Positions 1 through 8,104 of a DNA stretch of 12,018 bases are shown one piece after another (the first letter of the stretch is position 1; every line of letters begins with the position of its first letter). A program made the translations under genes and the position numbers. Source of the DNA: CAZCWX01 sp964502465 (GTDB lineage Bacteria; Desulfobacterota; Binatia; Bin18); contig CAZCWX010000122.1 in assembly GCA_964502465.1 (NCBI GenBank), positions 1 to 12,018 of the forward strand, given 5' to 3'. The notes under the pieces were generated by a model. The model was given only the letters and a program-made list of their open reading frames with translations, was not told the DNA's origin and did no database searches.

Positions 1-225
1 GATGGTCGCCCCTTGCCTCTGGACACCCGTGCAAATGATATCATGCACTGGCAAACAAAGCTCTTCACGAAAGACGTCGCTCTAGCAGCGCACCGGGTGC
101 GGACAGGAAAGTTCTCCTTTGTATCACCTGGTGTCGTTGACACGCCAGGGATAACGTTAGGGTTCACGAAAGCAGTCCTTGTACGTGACCCAGACGGCCA
201 TAGTATGCAGCTCAGCGAAAAATAA
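1..225 (+). CDS. VOC (glyoxalase/bleomycin resistance) superfamily protein, C-terminal part
   Basis: The reading frame is open from the first base, so the 5' end of the gene lies outside the window; only about 74 C-terminal residues are present. The final segment VRDPDGHSMQL is the typical closing strand of vicinal-oxygen-chelate domains, where an acidic or His residue in or after DPDG often helps bind the metal. It is preceded by a G-F-T-K-A-V-L-V strand, as expected for the last beta-alpha-beta-beta-beta unit. VOC proteins include glyoxalases, ring-cleaving dioxygenases and resistance proteins, and this fragment is too short to choose between them. The stop lies 20 bases before the start of the FMN reductase, so the two are probably co-transcribed. 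The fold is fairly certain; the activity is unknown. Confidence 0.7.
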   Translation, partial: DGRPLPLDTRANDIMHWQTKLFTKDVALAAHRVRTGKFSFVSPGVVDTPGITLGFTKAVLVRDPDGHSMQLSEK

Positions 226-245
226 GTTTTTTAAGGAGAAGCACA

Positions 246-815
246 ATGCCGACATCCCGGCCCCTGTTTATCCCTATCATTCTTGGAACTCCCCGGCACG
301 GTCGCCGGAGTGAACATGTCGCCAATTTCATGGTGGCAGAGCTGCGCAAACGGGAGGGAGTCGAGACCGTACTGATCGATATCCGCACTCTCGCCTTCCC
401 CATTACAGACGCAGGAGAAGCGATTAAGGACGCACAATTTTCTGCAACGGTCATGCGAGCTGACGCTCTCGTCCTGGTTGTGCCGGAGTATAATCATGGG
501 TATCCAGGTTTGCTGAAGCACGTACTGGACACTAACCTGAAAGAGTATATTCACAAGGCTGTTGGTATTTGCGGCGTGTCAGCCGGCGGGTTCGGCGGCA
601 CCCGTGTCATCGAAAACTTACTGCCAGTCATGCGAGAATTGGGATTGGTCACCATCTTCTGGGATGGCAACTTCTCCAGTGTGCAAAATATCTTCGACGC
701 CACAGGCACGCTCGTGGATCAGACCTATCTGAAGCGCATCGACAAATTCATTAAAGAGTTACTGTGGATGGCAAGGGTGTTGCGTTATGGGCGGGAGAAT
801 ATTCCGCGAGAATAA
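246..815 (+). CDS. NAD(P)H-dependent FMN reductase family protein (flavodoxin-like fold)
   Basis: A 189-residue protein of the NADPH-dependent FMN reductase family. These enzymes bind FMN in a flavodoxin-like fold and reduce flavins, quinones, azo dyes or metals with NAD(P)H in the cytoplasm. The phosphate-binding loop is seen as LGTPRHGRRSEHVA (residues 14-27). The family hallmark PEYNHGYPG at residues 80-88 contacts the isoalloxazine ring, and GVSAGGFGGTR at 110-120 is the second flavin loop. Length matches the family (about 180-200 residues). The ATG is preceded by AAGGAG at 233-238 with 7-base spacing, which fixes the start. It sits between a VOC gene and a zinc-ribbon gene on the same strand, suggesting an operon with a detoxification or redox flavour. 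Family certain; physiological substrate not predictable. Confidence 0.92.
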   Translation: MPTSRPLFIPIILGTPRHGRRSEHVANFMVAELRKREGVETVLIDIRTLAFPITDAGEAIKDAQFSATVMRADALVLVVPEYNHGYPGLLKHVLDTNLKEYIHKAVGICGVSAGGFGGTRVIENLLPVMRELGLVTIFWDGNFSSVQNIFDATGTLVDQTYLKRIDKFIKELLWMARVLRYGRENIPRE

Positions 816-853
816 CGCCTGTTGAACCATTTTTCGTTTTCGTTGGAGGCAAT

Positions 854-1039
854 ATGGCAGAAAGCAAAAAGATGAAGTGTCCTGATTGTGGGGTAGATAT
901 GAACTTTCACGCCGAAAAACTCGATTACACCGCAGCCCTGGCTGAGCCAGAGGCTGCGGACCCTGATTTGGGCGGTGTCCTCGAAGAAGTGCACACCTGC
1001 CCTCAATGTGGAACAGCCAGAGTCCGGCACAGTTCGTGA
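854..1039 (+). CDS. Small zinc-ribbon protein, 61 residues
   Basis: The predicted protein has two CPxCG knuckles, CPDCG (Cys9, Cys12) and CPQCG (Cys49, Cys52), separated by an acidic, Ala/Glu/Asp-rich stretch. This is the layout of a one-zinc ribbon. The reading frame is open further upstream, but ATG 854 is chosen because GGAGG lies at 845-849 just before it and because it places the first knuckle near the N-terminus, without extending into the preceding gene. The stop is followed 55 bases later by the glycoside hydrolase start, so it probably belongs to the same transcript. Small free-standing zinc ribbons may bind nucleic acid or a protein partner; nothing in the sequence says which. No function is assigned. 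Confidence 0.82.
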   Translation: MAESKKMKCPDCGVDMNFHAEKLDYTAALAEPEAADPDLGGVLEEVHTCPQCGTARVRHSS

Positions 1040-1094
1040 ACCAGAAACAGCGGTAGCATACAGAACACAGCACCGTCCAGGAGGGAGACCCACA

Positions 1095-3728
1095 GTGGAC
1101 AACGCCGAAGCTATTCGTCTGGAAGAAGACGCCCGTCGCAAGAAAAACTGGAAGCGTTGGGGTCCGTATATCAGCGAGCGGGCCTGGGGCACGGTACGGG
1201 AGGATTATAGCCCCTCTGGCGACGCGTGGGACTTCTTTCCTCACGATCAGGCACGCTCACGAGCCTACCGTTGGGGAGAAGATGGCATCGCAGGCATCTG
1301 CGATCGCCACCAACACATCTGTTTCGCGCTGGCACTGTGGAATGAACGTGATCCGATCTTGAAGGAACGCCTCTTTGGTCTCACTGGTTCCGAGGGGAAT
1401 CACGGTGAAGATGTGAAAGAGTACTACTTCTATCTCGACTCCACACCCACGCACTCGTACCTGAAGTACCTCTATAAATATCCGCAGGCAGAGTTCCCCT
1501 ACACACGGTTGGTTGAGGAAAACCGCCGACGCGGACGGCATGGCTTAGAGTTCGAACTGATTGATACCGGCGTGTTTAATGAAGATCGGTATTTCGATGT
1601 GTTTGTCGAGTATGCCAAGGCGACACCTGAAGACCTGCTGGTGCGCATCCAGGTGGTGAATCGTGGTCCAGACGCCGCTCCGTTGCACCTGCTCCCGACC
1701 ATATGGTTTCGCAACACCTGGTCCTGGGGGTTAGATGTCCGGCAACCGCGTGTACGGTGGACCGGCGAAGCGATTGAAGTTGATCATCCGTACTATGGCA
1801 AACGCTGGCTGTACTGTAATGATGCACCTGCGCTGTTGTTCACCAACAACGACACGAATGTGCGGCGGCTTTTCGGCGGTGAGAATGAATCAGCTTACGT
1901 GAAAGATGGCATCAACGACTATCTCCTCCATGGTGTGCAGGAGGCTGTCAACCCCAAGCAAGTCGGTACCAAGGCTGCCGCACATTATCCAAGGCAGATT
2001 GGCCCAGGCAAAACAGTCACCCTGCGCTTGCGTCTGACCGATCGTGCTCCGGGCAACAAAGATCCTTTTGACGGTGATTTCGAGCGCACTTTTTCCGCTC
2101 GCCAACGTGAGGCTGACGAATTCTATGCAACCGTTACCCCCGAAGGTCTGTCGTCCGATGCCCGCAATGTGATGCGTCAGGCGTTCGCGGGTCTGCTGTG
2201 GAGCAAGCAGTTCTATTACTATGAAGTGAACCGCTGGCTCAAAGGTGATCCGGCTGAGCCGAAACCACCCACCGAACGGCGGCGGGGACGCAATCGTGAC
2301 TGGACCCATCTCTTCAATGCCGATGTCATCTCGATGCCAGATAAATGGGAGTACCCCTGGTATGCCGCCTGGGACCTGGCGTTCCACTGTATTCCCTTCG
2401 CCCTGGTAGACTTCCAGTTTGCCAAAGACCAACTGCTCCTGCTGTTGCGTGAATGGTATATGCACCCCAACGGGCAGCTCCCCGCGTATGAGTGGTCCTT
2501 CAGCGATGTCAATCCACCCGTTCACGCCTGGGCGGCCTGGCGCGTGTACAAGATCGAAGAGAAACGCCGCGGGATGGGCGACCGGAAGTTTCTGCAACGG
2601 ATCTTCCATAAACTCCTGCTCAACTTCACCTGGTGGGTCAACCGCAAGGATGCCGAGGGCCGCAACGTCTTCCAGGGAGGGTTCATGGGTCTCGACAATA
2701 TCGGCGTGTTTGACCGCAGCGCGCCGCTCCCCACCGGTGGCCACCTTGAGCAATCCGACGCCACCAGTTGGATGGGCATGTACTGTCTGAACATGTTAGC
2801 GATTGCCCTGGAGTTAGCCAAAGACGATACTGCCTACGAAGACGTCGCCAGTAAGTTCTTCGAGCACTTTGTCTATATCTGCCAGGCGATGAACAATTTT
2901 GGAGGTGAAGGGATCGAGCTGTGGAATGCGCACGATGGATTTTACTACGACGTCCTCCATCTGCCTAATGGGAGTCGCTTCCCCATGAAAGCACGCTCGA
3001 TAGTTGGCCTGATTCCCCTGTTTGCGGTGGAGACGTTAGACTCGGAGATCGTAGACAAGCTCCCCGGCTTCAAACGTCGCATGCAGTGGTTTATCGAAAA
3101 CCGTCCGGACTTTGGTGAAAACGTGGAAACCCAAACGACCGCAGACGGTCGGGTTCTGCGCTTTTTATCTTTGGTCAATCGTCAACGCTTACGGCAGGTC
3201 CTGCGCTATATGCTCGATGAGGCAGAATTTCTTTCTCCTCATGGGATCCGCGCGCTGTCCCGGGTGCATCAGGGTCACCCTTATATCCTCTCGGTCAATG
3301 GCACTGAGCATCGGGTGGATTATGAGCCCGCAGAGTCCAGCACTGGCCTGTTCGGTGGGAACTCCAACTGGCGTGGCCCGGTCTGGTTCCCGGTCAACTA
3401 TCTCCTAATCGAGTCACTGCAAAAGTTTCACTTCTATCTCGGGGATGATTATAAAGTGGAGTATCCAACCGGTTCTGGACAGAGACTGAGTTTGTGGGAT
3501 GTCGCCACAGACCTCTCCCGCCGTTTGACGCATATCTTCCTGCGTGATCCTGCCGGCCGCAGACCGGTCTACGGCGGAGCAGAGCAGTTCCAGCACAACC
3601 CCCACTGGCAGGATTTGGTTCTCTTTTACGAATACTTCCACGGTGACAATGGTGCCGGTCTCGGTGCCAGCCACCAGACTGGTTGGACTGGCTTGGTTGC
3701 GAAATTGCTACAGCAAAGCGGGGAATAA
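1095..3728 (+). CDS. GH63-like / MGH1-type glycoside hydrolase (often annotated 'glucosidase')
   Basis: An 877-residue cytoplasmic protein (no signal peptide). The N-terminal half, rich in beta-type segments (about residues 1-330), is followed by an (alpha/alpha)6-barrel region (about 360-877) of the GH63 / mannosylglycerate-hydrolase type. Expected inverting-hydrolase residues are visible by motif comparison: Asp534 in GLDN as likely general acid and Glu846 in FYEYFHGD as likely general base, with NWRGPVW before the latter, a clan signature. The opening RLEED...NWKRWGPY...WGTVREDYS is a typical start for this subfamily. GTG 1095 is preferred because AGGAGG lies at 1079-1084. The frame is open to an ATG at 975, but that start would overlap the zinc-ribbon gene and add 40 residues of unlikely composition. 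Relatives act on alpha-glucosides or glucosyl/mannosylglycerate; the substrate here is unknown. Confidence 0.9.
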   Translation: MDNAEAIRLEEDARRKKNWKRWGPYISERAWGTVREDYSPSGDAWDFFPHDQARSRAYRWGEDGIAGICDRHQHICFALALWNERDPILKERLFGLTGSEGNHGEDVKEYYFYLDSTPTHSYLKYLYKYPQAEFPYTRLVEENRRRGRHGLEFELIDTGVFNEDRYFDVFVEYAKATPEDLLVRIQVVNRGPDAAPLHLLPTIWFRNTWSWGLDVRQPRVRWTGEAIEVDHPYYGKRWLYCNDAPALLFTNNDTNVRRLFGGENESAYVKDGINDYLLHGVQEAVNPKQVGTKAAAHYPRQIGPGKTVTLRLRLTDRAPGNKDPFDGDFERTFSARQREADEFYATVTPEGLSSDARNVMRQAFAGLLWSKQFYYYEVNRWLKGDPAEPKPPTERRRGRNRDWTHLFNADVISMPDKWEYPWYAAWDLAFHCIPFALVDFQFAKDQLLLLLREWYMHPNGQLPAYEWSFSDVNPPVHAWAAWRVYKIEEKRRGMGDRKFLQRIFHKLLLNFTWWVNRKDAEGRNVFQGGFMGLDNIGVFDRSAPLPTGGHLEQSDATSWMGMYCLNMLAIALELAKDDTAYEDVASKFFEHFVYICQAMNNFGGEGIELWNAHDGFYYDVLHLPNGSRFPMKARSIVGLIPLFAVETLDSEIVDKLPGFKRRMQWFIENRPDFGENVETQTTADGRVLRFLSLVNRQRLRQVLRYMLDEAEFLSPHGIRALSRVHQGHPYILSVNGTEHRVDYEPAESSTGLFGGNSNWRGPVWFPVNYLLIESLQKFHFYLGDDYKVEYPTGSGQRLSLWDVATDLSRRLTHIFLRDPAGRRPVYGGAEQFQHNPHWQDLVLFYEYFHGDNGAGLGASHQTGWTGLVAKLLQQSGE

Positions 3729-3731
3729 TAT

Positions 3732-3761
3732 TCAGTCTAGAGTCTAGGGTCTTTCAGTCTA
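3732..3761. repeat. Short imperfect heptamer repeat (AGTCTAG type)
   Basis: Directly after the hydrolase stop, AGTCTAG occurs twice in tandem (3734-3747). A degenerate GGTCTTT copy and a further AGTCTA (to 3761) follow. TCAGTCTA appears at both ends of the block. It is too short and irregular to be a terminator. Confidence 0.5.
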
Positions 3762-3810
3762 AATCGCACCACATGACTTTGGTACACTTCACTGGATGAC
3801 TACCTCGAGA

Positions 3811-3840
3811 CTGTCATGCTGAGCGAAGCGAAGTCGAAGG
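3811..3840. repeat. Intergenic dispersed-repeat-like element
   Basis: The segment reads CTGTCATGCTGAGCGAAGCG followed by AAGTCGAAGG. It contains three closely spaced CGAAG units. From general knowledge, sequences of the form TGTCATGCTGAGCGAAG recur between genes in many environmental bacterial genomes. Only one copy is in this window, so its repeat status here rests on recognition rather than on a second copy. Confidence 0.5.
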
Positions 3841-3894
3841 GGGAACGAAGTTAATAGTTTATCCTTCCTCACACATTTCAGAAAGGACCCCTCC

Positions 3895-3975
3895 ATGAGG
3901 ATGCTGCGCCTGTGCCGCCTGTGGGTTTGCCGCCCTACGTCCCTTAGTGCTTGCGTATACAGCGGCCTGTTCTAG
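3895..3975 (+). CDS. Possible 26-residue small ORF upstream of the hybrid kinase
   Basis: An ATG at 3895 follows AAAGGA with about 7-base spacing and opens a 26-codon frame ending in TAG at 3973-3975. The peptide begins MRMLRLCRLW, has three Cys and ends in VYSGLF. It lies 67 bases ahead of the kinase start in an otherwise gene-free gap. It may be a leader peptide or chance; I recognise no relative. Confidence 0.2.
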   Translation: MRMLRLCRLWVCRPTSLSACVYSGLF

Positions 3976-3978
3976 GAT
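3951..3978 (+). promoter_or_regulatory. Weak sigma70-like promoter candidate for the hybrid kinase gene
   Basis: TTGCGT (3951-3956) and TAGGAT (3973-3978) are separated by 16 bases and lie about 65 bases upstream of the kinase ATG. Both match the -35 and -10 consensus only in part (3 of 6 and 4 of 6). The site overlaps the end of the possible small ORF. Confidence 0.25.
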
Positions 3979-4042
3979 AACGGGATGTCAGCTCAGCTAC
4001 ATAGACCACACCATATCTCTCTCCCTGAAGGGAACCTGACAG

Positions 4043-7000
4043 ATGAAAGCTCTATTTCCAGCCGATGAGGAAAGCTATCGCATCGTTGCAGAGACGGCTG
4101 TGGATGCCATCATCGCAATTGATAGGAACAGTACCATTCTATTTCTCAATCCCGCTACCGAAAGAATCTTCGGCTATACAGCCGACGAGATGGTGGGCCA
4201 ACAAATGACGATGCTAATGCCCGAGCATCTCCGATCTCTTCATCATGCCGGGCTGAGGCGGTACCTCGACACGGGTCAGAGGCATATATCCTGGGAAGGT
4301 ATAGAACTTCCCGGCCTGCATAAAGATGGGCGAGAGATCCCCTTAGAGATTTCATTTGGCGAATTCAGCAAAGGGGGTCAGCATATTTTCGTTGGCATCG
4401 TGCGGGATATTACCACACGGAAGCAGGCAGAACGGCGCTTCGCGACACAACACGCGGTCACCCGTATATTGGCAAACTCCCCGACGCTGTCCGACGCCGC
4501 GCCTCACATACTCCAAACCATTTGTGAGGACCTCGGATGGGAAGTCGGCGGATTATGGCGCGTTGAGCGAGATGTACAAGCGCTTCGATGTGTCGAAATC
4601 TGGCATGCGCCCTCAGCGCAGCCGACGGAGTTTGCATCGGTCAGCCGACAGACTGTCTTTGCCTGCGGAGAGGGACCTCCTGGCCGTGTCTGGGAGAGCG
4701 GTGAACCGATTTGGATCGTTGATATTCTGGCCGATGAGCACTTCCCACGGGTACGGAGCGCCGCCAGGGAAGGGTTACAGAGCGCCTTCGGATTCCCCAT
4801 CCGGCTTGGGAGTGGAATGCTCGGCGTGATGGAGTTCTTCAGCCGAGAGCGGCAACCGCCTGACGACGAATTGCTGCAAACGATGGCGGCCATTGGCAGC
4901 CAGATAGGTCAATTTATCGGACGGACGCGAGCCGAAGAAGTGCTGCGCCGCAGCGAAGCACGCTATCAACGCATTGCGGCCAACGTCCCCGGGATGGTCT
5001 ACCAATTCGTGCTCCGTCCCGACGGCTCGGTTGCTTTCCCCTTCGTCAGCGAAGGGTCCCGCACGCTGTTTGGGCTGGAGCCGCAGTCCATACAACGACA
5101 CTCAGATTCTCTCCTTAACCTTATCCATCCCGAAGACCGGCCGCTCTTTGATCGTTCACTGCTGGAATCTGCAACCTCGCTGGAACCTTGGCAGTGGGAG
5201 GGCCGCCTGAACCCCTCTCCAGGGGTGGAGAAGTGGATTCAGGGGATATCCCAGCCGGAGCGGCAGCTCAACGGGGATGTTCTCTGGGACGGGTTGGTCA
5301 TCGACATTACAGAGCGCAAACAAACGGAAGAGCTCATGAAGGAGCAAATACGCATTGCCTTGTTGGGTGCCGACATTGGCGCCGCACTGACGCAGAGCGA
5401 TACCCTGCCCGATATGCTCCAGCGCTGTGCGGAGGCGCTCACGCACCACCTGGAGGCAGCCTTCGCCCGCATTTGGACATTCAATCCGGAAGAGAACGTT
5501 TTGGAATTGCAGGCTAGCGCGGGAATGTACACGCACCGTGACGGCCCGCATAGCCGCGTCCCGGTTGGGAAGTTCAAAATCGGTCTTATCGCACAGGAGC
5601 GCCGGCCACACCTGACAAATGCCGTGGTCGGTGATCCCCACGTAAGTGATCAGGAGTGGGCGAAACGGGAAGGTATGGTCGCCTTTGCCGGCTATCCGTT
5701 GGTTGTGGAGGAGCGGCTCGTGGGCGTCATGGCGCTGTTTGCCCGCCAGCCGCTGCTGAAAGCAACTCTGCAGGCAATGGCAACGGTCGCAAACAACATC
5801 GCCCTTGGGATCGAGCATCGGCAAGCGGAAGCAGAACTCCGCGAGGCCAAAGAGGTGGCAGAGGTCGCCAACCGTACCAAGAGTGAGTTTCTCGCCAATA
5901 TGAGCCATGAACTCCGCACCCCGCTGAACGCCGTCATCCTCTACAGCGAGCTGCTCCAAGAGGAGGCCGAAGACTTGGGAGTGACAGATCTCGTCCCGGA
6001 TCTGGAAAAAATCCGCCTGGCGGGGAAGCATCTTCTGGCGCTCATCAACGACGTGCTGGATTTATCGAAGATCGAGGCGGACAAGATCGAGCTGTACGTG
6101 GAGACGTTCGATGTCGCTGAGATGATGCGGGAGGTTGTGGCGACAGCACAGCCGCTCACCAAGAAGAGAGGGAATAGACTGGATATCCATAACCCAACAG
6201 ACCTCGGTTCCATGCGCGGAGATATTACCAAGGTTCGCCAGTGTTTATTCAACCTGCTGTCGAATGCGTGCAAGTTTACCAAGGCAGGAACCATCTTGCT
6301 GGACGTGGCCCGTCAGAGAGCAGGTGAGCAGGAGTGGATCACTTTTCGTGTGATAGACACCGGCATCGGCATGACCCCCGAACAGATAACGAAATTATTC
6401 CAACCTTTCTCCCAGGCTGACTCCTCTACCACCCGCAAGTATGGCGGTTCTGGCCTCGGATTGGCGATTACCAAGCGTTTCTGCCAGCTGATGGGGGGCG
6501 AGATCAGCGTAGAAAGTGAATGGGGGAAAGGAACAACCTTCATCATCCGCCTGCCCGCCGAACTGCCTGCTCCGACACCCCAAACAACATCGGATACCCA
6601 CACCACCGCGAATACAGTACCTGAGAATGCCACTACCGTGCTGGTGATTGATGATGATCCCATCGTGCGAGACCTTATGCGGCGCTTCCTCGCACGAGAA
6701 GGATTCCGGGTAGAGACCGCAGCGAACGGGGAGGAGGGGCTGCGTTTAGCCAGCCAATTACACCCGGATGTCATTACATTGGACGTCATTATGCCGCACC
6801 TGGACGGATGGGCTGTTCTCGCGGCCATCAAGGGAGATCCGGTCTTATGTCATATCCCTGTGATTATGTTGACGATGGCAGACAATAAGAACCTGGGGTA
6901 CGCGCTCGGCGCATCTGAGTATATCACCAAGCCACTCGAACGGAACCGCTTGGCTGCTGTGCTGAAAAAATACCGACTCGACCGCCCGCATTGCCACGTA

Positions 7001-7390
7001 CTGATCGTGGAGGACGATGAGGCCGAACGCAAAATGCTGCGAAACACACTGGAAGATCAGGGATGGGTCGTCACTACGGCGGAGAATGGGCGTGTGGCAT
7101 TAGAGCGCATGGCCGAGCACGAGCCACAGTTGATTGTGCTTGATTTAATGATGCCCGAGATGGATGGTTTTGAGTTCGCCGCGGAACTCCACAAGCACGA
7201 GCCATGGCGCTCGATTCCCATCGTCGTGCTCACTGCCAAAGACGTCACGCCAGAGGATCGTCAACGACTACATGGCTCAGTCGAAAAAATCCTGCAGAAA
7301 GGCGTCTACAGCGGCAAAGCGCTTTTGTCCGAGGTGCGGAGACTCGTCGCACGTTGTACACGCGAGAGAACTGGCAATACCGTTCCCTAA
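4043..7390 (+). CDS. Hybrid sensor histidine kinase, PAS-GAF-PAS-GAF-HisKA-HATPase-REC-REC
   Basis: A 1115-residue cytoplasmic kinase with no membrane segment. Domains in order: PAS (about 8-128, closing in GIVRDITTRKQAE); GAF (about 135-295); PAS (about 302-428, closing in DITERKQTEE); GAF (about 435-590); HisKA with phospho-acceptor His622 in MSHELRTPLN; HATPase with N-box NLLSNACKF (about 737-745), DTGIGM (about 772-777) and GGSGLGLAI; then two receivers with phospho-acceptors Asp914 (LDVIMP) and Asp1034 (LDLMMP). REC1 keeps the Lys of TKP (963). REC2 lacks that motif and has KILQKG instead. The PAS and GAF domains probably sense small ligands or redox state, but no cofactor residue is evident. 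ATG 4043 gives a short lead into PAS1; GAAGGGA upstream is a weak ribosome site. No output domain is present, so phosphate probably passes to a separate protein. Confidence 0.93.
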   Translation: MKALFPADEESYRIVAETAVDAIIAIDRNSTILFLNPATERIFGYTADEMVGQQMTMLMPEHLRSLHHAGLRRYLDTGQRHISWEGIELPGLHKDGREIPLEISFGEFSKGGQHIFVGIVRDITTRKQAERRFATQHAVTRILANSPTLSDAAPHILQTICEDLGWEVGGLWRVERDVQALRCVEIWHAPSAQPTEFASVSRQTVFACGEGPPGRVWESGEPIWIVDILADEHFPRVRSAAREGLQSAFGFPIRLGSGMLGVMEFFSRERQPPDDELLQTMAAIGSQIGQFIGRTRAEEVLRRSEARYQRIAANVPGMVYQFVLRPDGSVAFPFVSEGSRTLFGLEPQSIQRHSDSLLNLIHPEDRPLFDRSLLESATSLEPWQWEGRLNPSPGVEKWIQGISQPERQLNGDVLWDGLVIDITERKQTEELMKEQIRIALLGADIGAALTQSDTLPDMLQRCAEALTHHLEAAFARIWTFNPEENVLELQASAGMYTHRDGPHSRVPVGKFKIGLIAQERRPHLTNAVVGDPHVSDQEWAKREGMVAFAGYPLVVEERLVGVMALFARQPLLKATLQAMATVANNIALGIEHRQAEAELREAKEVAEVANRTKSEFLANMSHELRTPLNAVILYSELLQEEAEDLGVTDLVPDLEKIRLAGKHLLALINDVLDLSKIEADKIELYVETFDVAEMMREVVATAQPLTKKRGNRLDIHNPTDLGSMRGDITKVRQCLFNLLSNACKFTKAGTILLDVARQRAGEQEWITFRVIDTGIGMTPEQITKLFQPFSQADSSTTRKYGGSGLGLAITKRFCQLMGGEISVESEWGKGTTFIIRLPAELPAPTPQTTSDTHTTANTVPENATTVLVIDDDPIVRDLMRRFLAREGFRVETAANGEEGLRLASQLHPDVITLDVIMPHLDGWAVLAAIKGDPVLCHIPVIMLTMADNKNLGYALGASEYITKPLERNRLAAVLKKYRLDRPHCHVLIVEDDEAERKMLRNTLEDQGWVVTTAENGRVALERMAEHEPQLIVLDLMMPEMDGFEFAAELHKHEPWRSIPIVVLTAKDVTPEDRQRLHGSVEKILQKGVYSGKALLSEVRRLVARCTRERTGNTVP

Positions 7391-7492
7391 TCACTCAAAG
7401 TTGACAGGATGAGTGGACACCGGCCTGGCTCTCTGAGGCTTGGGAAAACGAGGATTTAGTCGGCAAAGCTGGGATGGCGTATGCTTCAACTT

Positions 7493-7516
7493 CAGCATCA
7501 GATCTATCTGATACTG
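7493..7516. terminator. Hairpin between convergent genes, possible terminator
   Basis: ATCAGAT (7497-7503) and ATCTGAT (7506-7512) are perfect inverted arms. They extend outward by CAG/CTG across one mismatch. The tight 2-base centre would open to a small loop. No clear T-run follows on either strand. The convergent position between the kinase and the receiver gene is the main support for a terminator role. Confidence 0.3.
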
Positions 7517-7547
7517 ACTGTTTATCCGAGAGCTGGCGGAGTACTAG

Positions 7548-7925
7548 CTATTCCGAGATTGCCCTTTTCAACATCGTTTCGATTTGGGTCAGTAATCGCG
7601 AGAATTCCACCGGCTTGGCGTGGTAATCATCGCATCCAGCCTGTAACGCCCGCTCCTGGTCACCTGCCATGGCGTGCGCAGTCATGGCAATGATCGGAAT
7701 GGCACCCGTCTCGGGCGCCGCTTTGATCTCTCGTGTGGCTTCCCACCCGTCGACATCGGGAAGGTTCAAATCCATCAAGATCAGGTCAGGCAGTTCAGAC
7801 TGAGCCATGGCTATCCCCTGTTTGCCATCTGGCGCGATAATGACATCATAGCCACGGCGCTGGAGCCGGCGCGATAAGGCTTCCTGATTCTGCTCGTTGT
7901 CTTCAATCAACAAGATTTTTGGCAT
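7548..7925 (-). CDS. Single-domain response regulator (CheY/DivK-like receiver)
   Basis: A 125-residue stand-alone receiver. All marks of a working receiver are present: the acidic pair in LLIEDNEQN (Glu8, Asp9), phospho-acceptor Asp52 in LMDLNLPDVDGW, Thr82 in MTAHAM and Lys104 in HAKPVE. The sequence stops after the fifth helix, so there is no output domain. It would act by protein contact or as a phosphate carrier. The frame is open 28 codons upstream, but the start at 7925 is chosen because MPKILLIED is the normal receiver N-terminus and AAGGGT precedes it on the minus strand. The gene faces the hybrid kinase tail to tail with a 157-base gap, so it is a reasonable partner for it. It also lies downstream of the AI-2E gene on the same strand, 179 bases away. 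Confidence 0.93.
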   Translation of the reverse strand: MPKILLIEDNEQNQEALSRRLQRRGYDVIIAPDGKQGIAMAQSELPDLILMDLNLPDVDGWEATREIKAAPETGAIPIIAMTAHAMAGDQERALQAGCDDYHAKPVEFSRLLTQIETMLKRAISE

Positions 7926-8046
7926 TGTTACACCCTTATATGGCGGCACAGTGGTTAGTAAAGAGACCGAGTTCTCTATTGTACTTAGAGTAGCAAAAAG
8001 CCCGTCCACCAGCCGCTCCCCTCAGGAAGTGCTCTTGGTAATTGAG

Positions 8047-8089
8047 CCTGGACTCTCGAGCGCAGTTTTTTCTGTGTAGAGCGTCCGGG
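8047..8089. other. Imperfect inverted repeat in the gap between the AI-2E gene and the receiver gene
   Basis: The arms 8047-8057 and 8079-8089 can pair over 11 positions, with nine Watson-Crick pairs, one wobble (as + strand RNA) and one mismatch. The 21-base loop contains a T-run. It begins 16 bases past the end of the AI-2E reading frame. No T-run follows the stem on the minus strand, so it is not a classical intrinsic terminator; RNA processing or chance are alternatives. Confidence 0.25.
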
Positions 8090-8104
8090 TAATGACGCCA
8101 AGCA

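Noticed and set aside
975..1094. Longer N-terminus for the GH63-like protein from ATG 975
   Set aside because: It would overlap the zinc-ribbon gene by 65 bases in another frame, has no ribosome site and adds residues unlike the family. GTG 1095 has AGGAGG well placed and begins at the family's usual start.
1890..2753. 287-codon antisense frame opposite the glycoside hydrolase
   Set aside because: It is a shadow of a strongly coding region with high third-position GC. It has no ribosome site or recognisable protein features, and the + strand frame is clearly the gene.
5156..6031. 291-codon antisense frame opposite the hybrid kinase
   Set aside because: It lies wholly within the PAS/GAF/HisKA coding sequence and has no recognisable domain.
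7991..8020. T-run on the minus strand as a terminator of the AI-2E gene
   Set aside because: The five-T run is preceded by GC-rich sequence, but I could not pair a stem longer than three bases next to it.
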